Assembly: GCF_027625935.1 (NCBI RefSeq)
Contig: NZ_CP115300.1
Location: forward strand, 434,001-498,000
Reading direction: 5' to 3'
Origin: Streptomyces camelliae
GTDB taxonomy: Bacteria; Actinomycetota; Actinomycetes; Streptomycetales; Streptomycetaceae
DNA: 64,000 nucleotides
Part shown: in pieces, positions 60,018 to 64,000 of the stretch
Position numbering within the stretch: the first letter of the stretch is position 1
How the letters are laid out: each line of letters opens with the position of its first letter
Made by a program: the position numbers and the translations under genes
The notes under the pieces: model-generated
What the model saw: only the letters and a program-made list of their open reading frames with translations
What the model was told of the DNA's origin: nothing
Database searches by the model: none

Positions 60018-61184
60018 GTGCACCGCAGCTACCGCAAGGCCACCCGCCCCGCCGTCACGGCCCGATCGGTGTCCATCGCCCTGCTGGCCACGGCAACCGT
60101 GTTGACGGGCTGTCAGCGCGGCTCGCCGCACGGCCCCACGGCGTCCGCCACGGGCCCGGGCGGCTGCCCCCCGGCCCAGACCAAGGCCCGGGCCGCGGTC
60201 GCCCGAGCGGAGCAGACCGACACCGCCTGGAACGGCCCGACCGGCGGCCCGGCGGCGGTCTCCGGCAAGACGATCGTCTATGTGGCACAGACCATGACCA
60301 ACCCCGGGGTCGCAGGCGTCGCGAACGGCGTGCGGGAGGCCGCGAGAGTCATCGGCTGGAACGTCCGGGTGATCGACGGAGGCGGCAGCCCCGCCGGAAT
60401 CCAGGCAGCCATGAGCGAGGCCGTGACCCTGAGGCCCTCTGGCATCGTCATCGGCGGCTTCGATCCCGGTTCGACCTCGCAGCAGGTCGACCGGGCCGGC
60501 GCGGCCGGCATCCCGCTCATCGGCTGGCACGCGGTCGCCTCCCCCGGCCCCAGCAGGCGGCCCGCGCTCTTCACCAACGTCACCACCCGGGTCGAGGACG
60601 TGGCCGGCATCAGCGCACGGTGGATCATCTCGCAGTCCAACGGCCGGGCCGGGGTCGTGCTCATCACCGACGCCTCGATCCCCTTCGCGAGAAACAAGTC
60701 CGAGCTGATCAGGAAGGAGCTCGCCACCTGTTCCGGGGTACGGCTGCTCGCGTACGAGAACATCCCGATCCCGGACGCGAGCAGCCGCACCCCGCGCGAG
60801 GTCTCCTCGCTCCTCTCCCGCTTCCAGAGCGGGTGGACGTATTCCGTCGCCATCAACGACCTGTACTTCGCCGACGCCGCCCCCGCCTTCCGCGCGGCCG
60901 GCAAACCGGGCGCAGGCCCGCCTTTCAACATCGGTGCGGGCGACGGCGACCCGTCCGCCTTCCAGCGCATCAACAGCAAGCAGTACCAGGCCGCCACCGT
61001 TCCCGAGCCGCTGTCGCAGCAGGGCTGGCAGATCATCGACGAGTTCAACCGCGCCTTCTCCGGTCGTCCTGCCAGCGGCTACGTCGCCCCCGTTCACGTC
61101 TCGACGCCCGCCAACAGCGCGGGAGCCACGACCTGGGACCCGCCGGGCTACCGGGAGGCGTACCGGAGGATCTGGGGCAGATGA
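60018..61184 (+). CDS. Sugar-type substrate-binding lipoprotein
   Basis: A 388-residue periplasmic-binding-protein-like lipoprotein. The signal is SVSIALLATATVLTGCQRGS with the lipobox VLTGC. The mature part has the type I binding-protein fold (peripla_BP_4): KTIVYVAQTMTNPGVAGVAN, RPSGIVIGGFDPGSTSQQVD, GIPLIGWHAVASPGPSRRPA and IISQSNGRAGVVLITDASIP, then a ligand-loop region YSVAINDLYFADAAPAFRAA. The ligand is probably a sugar or sugar-like metabolite. The GTG at 60018 follows GAGGAGCTCCC. It is 69 nt after the permease on the same strand and completes the importer. Confidence 0.92.
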   Translation: MHRSYRKATRPAVTARSVSIALLATATVLTGCQRGSPHGPTASATGPGGCPPAQTKARAAVARAEQTDTAWNGPTGGPAAVSGKTIVYVAQTMTNPGVAGVANGVREAARVIGWNVRVIDGGGSPAGIQAAMSEAVTLRPSGIVIGGFDPGSTSQQVDRAGAAGIPLIGWHAVASPGPSRRPALFTNVTTRVEDVAGISARWIISQSNGRAGVVLITDASIPFARNKSELIRKELATCSGVRLLAYENIPIPDASSRTPREVSSLLSRFQSGWTYSVAINDLYFADAAPAFRAAGKPGAGPPFNIGAGDGDPSAFQRINSKQYQAATVPEPLSQQGWQIIDEFNRAFSGRPASGYVAPVHVSTPANSAGATTWDPPGYREAYRRIWGR

Positions 61185-61498
61185 GCCGCTCGCCCGGTCC
61201 GGCTCTGCTCCACAGCACGGTCCCATAACACGAACCATCTCGCTGCGTTTGCAGCGACACGCCGCCGCCAGCGGGTGAGGACGCATCAGCAGATCATCCA
61301 GAAGGAGCAATGCTCCCTCAAACTCCCTTCAATACAGGCAACTTGACACCCCGACCCAGCAGCAGGCACGGCCACAAATACCCCGATCGGCGCCATTTCG
61401 AGGTCATTTAATATGACCGGTGTGTCGGCTATGCGTACGTTTGATCGCAAGCCGGCTGACGAGCCGGCATCTCCGAGACACAAGACAGGAGAAGCGAC
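61185..61498. other. Intergenic region with hairpin upstream of the small secreted protein
   Basis: No gene. It is relatively AT-rich at 61310-61440 (for example TTTAATATGACCGG), where a promoter is likely. GCCGGCT (61451-61457) and AGCCGGC (61462-61468) form a perfect 7-bp stem with a 4-nt loop, 30 nt before the ATG, in the expected 5' leader. Confidence 0.5.
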
Positions 61499-62020
61499 AT
61501 GAACGTCGCCCGTTCCACCATGGTGACCGCGGCGGTATCAGCCGCGGCAGCCCTCGCCACCACCGGCATCACCTACGCCTCCGCCGCCTCCGCCCCCACC
61601 ACACCCCAGACCGCACCGGCCACCGCCCCGGTCACCGCCCCCGCCGCGACCGCCCCCTTCGGCGGCGGCTCCGGCAAGGGCAACGAGGGACGCGGCAACG
61701 AAGGGCGCGGCAACGAAGGCAGAGAGGACCACGAAGAAGAAGGCCGCATCTTCATCAACGAACGCTCCTACTCCACCCACCCCGGCGACTGCATCACCAT
61801 CGCCAGCGGCCTCGGCGCCAAAACCGTCAACGTCCGCAACGACAGCCACAAGACCGTCGAGGTCTTCCGCGGAGCCGTCTGCGACAACGGCGCCCCGATC
61901 GCCACCGTCGGCCCCCACAGCTCCAGCTTCGGCGTGCGCGCATGCCCCCCCAAGGGCATCCACATCGAAGACGGCGTCATCGCCAGCTTCCGCGTCGTAC
62001 GCCAGCACGACGTCGGCTGA
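61499..62020 (+). CDS. Small secreted protein with GNEGR repeats
   Basis: A 173-residue exported protein of unknown function. Signal peptide: STMVTAAVSAAAALATTGIT followed by YASAASA. A Pro/Ala/Thr linker and a low-complexity segment with GKGNEGRGNEGRGNEGRED repeats (about residues 58-78) lead to a compact C-terminal domain: RIFINERSYSTHPGDCITIA, KTVNVRNDSHKTVEVFRGAV and CDNGAPIATVGPHSSSFGVR, with three Cys. The charged repeat suggests a flexible spacer in the cell wall. The ATG at 61499 has AGGAGA six bases upstream. It is a single gene with its own hairpin leader and terminator, so it is probably well expressed. Confidence 0.8.
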   Translation: MNVARSTMVTAAVSAAAALATTGITYASAASAPTTPQTAPATAPVTAPAATAPFGGGSGKGNEGRGNEGRGNEGREDHEEEGRIFINERSYSTHPGDCITIASGLGAKTVNVRNDSHKTVEVFRGAVCDNGAPIATVGPHSSSFGVRACPPKGIHIEDGVIASFRVVRQHDVG

Positions 62021-62046
62021 CCCCAACCCGACCCGACCACGAGAAA

Positions 62047-62073
62047 CCCCGGCCCACCGGAATCGGGCCGGGG
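62047..62073 (+). terminator. 9-bp GC-rich hairpin after the small secreted protein
   Basis: CCCCGGCCC (62047-62055) and GGGCCGGGG (62065-62073) pair perfectly with a 9-nt loop, 27 nt after the stop, preceded by GAGAAA. A clear terminator-type structure. Confidence 0.75.
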
Positions 62074-62256
62074 ATCTCACTTCTCATCCGGGCCCCGGCC
62101 TCTCTCCGACACCGAGCCATGGCATCCAGCCGACCCGGCGTCGCCGGCCTTGGCCTCCTGGGGTGTGCACGCGTCCGAGCGAAGCTCTGGGTCCGACGGG
62201 CGCATCCGGACGCGCGCCGCAGTGTGACCGGCTCTCCCACGTCTTATGTTGCCCGC

Positions 62257-64000
62257 ATGGCTGCCCAGAACGATGTCGCTCCCACACCACAGCCGGAGAC
62301 CCGCCTGGCCCTGGTGATGAACGGCGGAGTGAGCCTCGCGGTGTGGATGGGCGGGGTCACCCATGAACTCGACCTCCTGTGCCGGGCGTCCAGCGGCGTC
62401 CCTGAGGAGTCCGTGCCCGACGCCGACCGGCCGGCGTTCCGGATCTGGCGGTCGATCACCCGTTCCGCCGGCCGCAAGGTACTGGTCGACATCGTGGCGG
62501 GAACCTCGGCAGGCGGGCTCAACGGCCTGATCCTGGGCACTGCCCTCGCCCGTGGAGCAGGGCTGCCCGATCTGCGCAGCGTATGGGAGAAGTCCGCGGC
62601 GCTGGAGGAGCTGCTGGAGCCGAAATCACCGACCAGCCTGCTGAGCGGGGACTCCTTCAAAGAGAAGATCGACAACGTCCTGCAGCACATCGGCGAACGC
62701 ACGTCCGGGACGCAACAGCGCCAGGAGCTGACGTTGTTCATGACGGCCACCGCGCTGGACGGGCGCTCGCGCTCGTACACCGACGGCTTCCGCAACCCGT
62801 TCGACGTACGCGACCATCGCCGCCTCTACCGCTTCCAGTATCAGCCGGAGTCCGTGTCCTACACGAAGCAGGGCGGGGACTGGGGGTTCAGGACCGAGCC
62901 GCTGGACGAGTTCGGGAAGGACGACACTCCGGCGCTGGTGCTGGCGGCACGGGCGACCGCCGGCTTCCCCGCGGCGTTCTCGCCGGTGAACGAGGCGCCC
63001 TTGGTCAAATACCGTCGGATTCCGAAGTCCGGGTACGACGACCCCGCCAGCTGTGTCGTCGACGGCGGCGTCCTCAACAACGCACCGTTCCAGCCCGTCC
63101 TGGAGGCGATCACCAAGCGCAGGCTCAACGCTCCCGTCGATCGCGTGGTCGTCTTCATCGTCCCGTCCGCCGGCCGCCTCGGCCCGGAGAGCACTGCCGG
63201 ACTCAGGTGCGATGAGATCTCCTGGTCGAAGGTGCTGTGGAACGCCGTCCGGTACCCGCAGGAGGCTGACTTCCGGTCGAGCGCCGAGGAGCTGTGCACC
63301 CAGCTGGGCAACAGCATCCGCGACACCCAGCTCGACCTGTTCGCCCGCACCGGCCAAGACCCCGCTCTGGCGCAACAGCTGCGATCAAGAGCGGAGGAAC
63401 TGCTGCCGGAATTCCGCCGCAACCGCGCCCGGGCCGTGCTCTACGACGTCCGCAAGCAGCTCGCCGACGCCGAGACGGTGATCTCCCTGGCCGCGACGCC
63501 GGAAGCGGACGCCAACCGCGTCGAAGCGATCCTGGCCGGGTTGCAGCAGGGGGCCAACTGGGTGCCCACGACAGCCGGGACGGAAATCACCGATCCGTAC
63601 AGCGGAGGCGTCTGGCACTGGGGGCTGCTCACCTGTGAACGTGCCCTGCGATGCATGAGCGACCACCTCCACCACCGCCTGGCCGAAGCCTCGTCGCCGC
63701 AGCGGCAGCAGGCGCTGATCAGCGGCGCCGAGGCCATCAGCGACCTCACGCGCCAGGTGCTCGCCATGTTCGAGGCGGTCGACGCCCAACTGCAACTGCG
63801 CCATCCGCCGGGCACCGACACCTCTGACGAGACAGCGGCCCGCCTCATCCAGGACGTGTTCACGGATCTGCGTGTCCCGCAACAGCTCGCCGGCATCGTC
63901 AGCGCTGCCGGACAGATCTACGTCACGGCCCTGGTAGAAGCCGATCTGCGCGGGTGGCAACGGTCCGAGGACGTCGTCGCCGCCTATCTGACGGTGGAAG
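62257..64000 (+). CDS. Patatin-like phospholipase-family protein (incomplete at window end)
   Basis: At least 581 residues are encoded with no stop before the window ends. The lipase core is complete: ALVMNGGVSLAVWMGGVTHE (glycine-rich oxyanion loop), the nucleophile elbow DIVAGTSAGGLNGLILGTAL (GTSAG) and the catalytic Asp in CVVDGGVLNNAPFQP. RATAGFPAAFSPV is the typical segment between them. Beyond about residue 330 comes a long helical region, as in the long actinobacterial patatin-like proteins (DUF3376 type, over 1000 residues). It would hydrolyse acyl lipids in the cytosol or at the membrane. The ATG at 62257 has no ribosome site. TATGTT ends seven bases before it, so a leaderless message is possible. 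Confidence 0.88.
   Translation, partial: MAAQNDVAPTPQPETRLALVMNGGVSLAVWMGGVTHELDLLCRASSGVPEESVPDADRPAFRIWRSITRSAGRKVLVDIVAGTSAGGLNGLILGTALARGAGLPDLRSVWEKSAALEELLEPKSPTSLLSGDSFKEKIDNVLQHIGERTSGTQQRQELTLFMTATALDGRSRSYTDGFRNPFDVRDHRRLYRFQYQPESVSYTKQGGDWGFRTEPLDEFGKDDTPALVLAARATAGFPAAFSPVNEAPLVKYRRIPKSGYDDPASCVVDGGVLNNAPFQPVLEAITKRRLNAPVDRVVVFIVPSAGRLGPESTAGLRCDEISWSKVLWNAVRYPQEADFRSSAEELCTQLGNSIRDTQLDLFARTGQDPALAQQLRSRAEELLPEFRRNRARAVLYDVRKQLADAETVISLAATPEADANRVEAILAGLQQGANWVPTTAGTEITDPYSGGVWHWGLLTCERALRCMSDHLHHRLAEASSPQRQQALISGAEAISDLTRQVLAMFEAVDAQLQLRHPPGTDTSDETAARLIQDVFTDLRVPQQLAGIVSAAGQIYVTALVEADLRGWQRSEDVVAAYLTVE

Noticed and set aside
58644..61310. Open frame of 888 codons on the minus strand over the ABC transporter operon
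   Set aside because: Antisense shadow created by GC-rich codons; the three plus-strand genes are complete with motifs, couplings and ribosome sites.

Overview
The window is high-GC throughout, with NTG starts, GGAGG-type ribosome sites and strong GC codon bias. Together with its gene families (secreted GH35 galactosidase, several Ser/Thr kinases and SpoIIE-type phosphatases, a type III polyketide synthase, DUF4395 and many TetR, LysR and AraC regulators), this points to a Streptomyces-like actinomycete. Remnants of at least six insertion-sequence families and many broken genes suggest a chromosome arm or a large linear plasmid. No rRNA, tRNA, CRISPR array or origin was seen.

Left part (1-15 kb): a junkyard with some live genes. 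It holds a chimeric secreted ORF, two broken TetR genes, an intact PAS-GAF-SpoIIE-ATPase phosphatase (2667-4829), a type III PKS (5004-6188), an IS3 remnant, a frameshifted Ser/Thr kinase (7051-8670), a nitroreductase, an amidase, a 12-copy hexamer microsatellite, a TetR gene with a nonsense codon and a secreted polysaccharide deacetylase. At 13.9-15.0 kb a small inversion appears to have cut a divergent AraC/SDR gene pair into four pieces.

Middle (15-48 kb): a 1390-residue secreted beta-galactosidase with a clear terminator; a TetR and monooxygenase pair; an IS256 element; an acyltransferase; a truncated aryl-AMP ligase; a 1.27-kb unit bounded by inverted ISL3-like ends that carries a PIG-L deacetylase and no transposase; a methyltransferase/LysR pair; a beta-lactamase-fold protein; a DUF4395/thioredoxin pair; a kinase with a C-terminal membrane domain; a LysR/DJ-1 divergent pair with operator-like repeats; a truncated solute-binding protein; a GH3 lipoprotein; and a third kinase.

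Right part (48-64 kb): mostly intact genes. A small P-loop kinase overlaps tail to tail with a GAF-SpoIIE phosphatase. Then follow a decayed DUF1963 gene, a PhzF isomerase, a PAS-SpoIIE phosphatase and a metal-dependent cyclase. A 957-residue GAF/SpoIIE/ATPase sensor comes next, followed by a complete sugar-type ABC importer (ATPase, permease, lipoprotein), a small secreted protein with its own terminator, and a patatin-like protein that runs off the end.

The main theme is phospho-signalling: three Ser/Thr kinases and four SpoIIE-type phosphatases (two with fused anti-sigma-like ATPase domains), mixed with secreted glycan enzymes and an ABC importer. The frequent frameshifts could in part be assembly errors. 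However, long genes such as the GH35 and the 957-residue sensor are uninterrupted, and the breaks co-occur with insertion-sequence remnants, so decay is the better explanation. Starts, domain limits and residue numbers were worked out by hand; no database search was possible.
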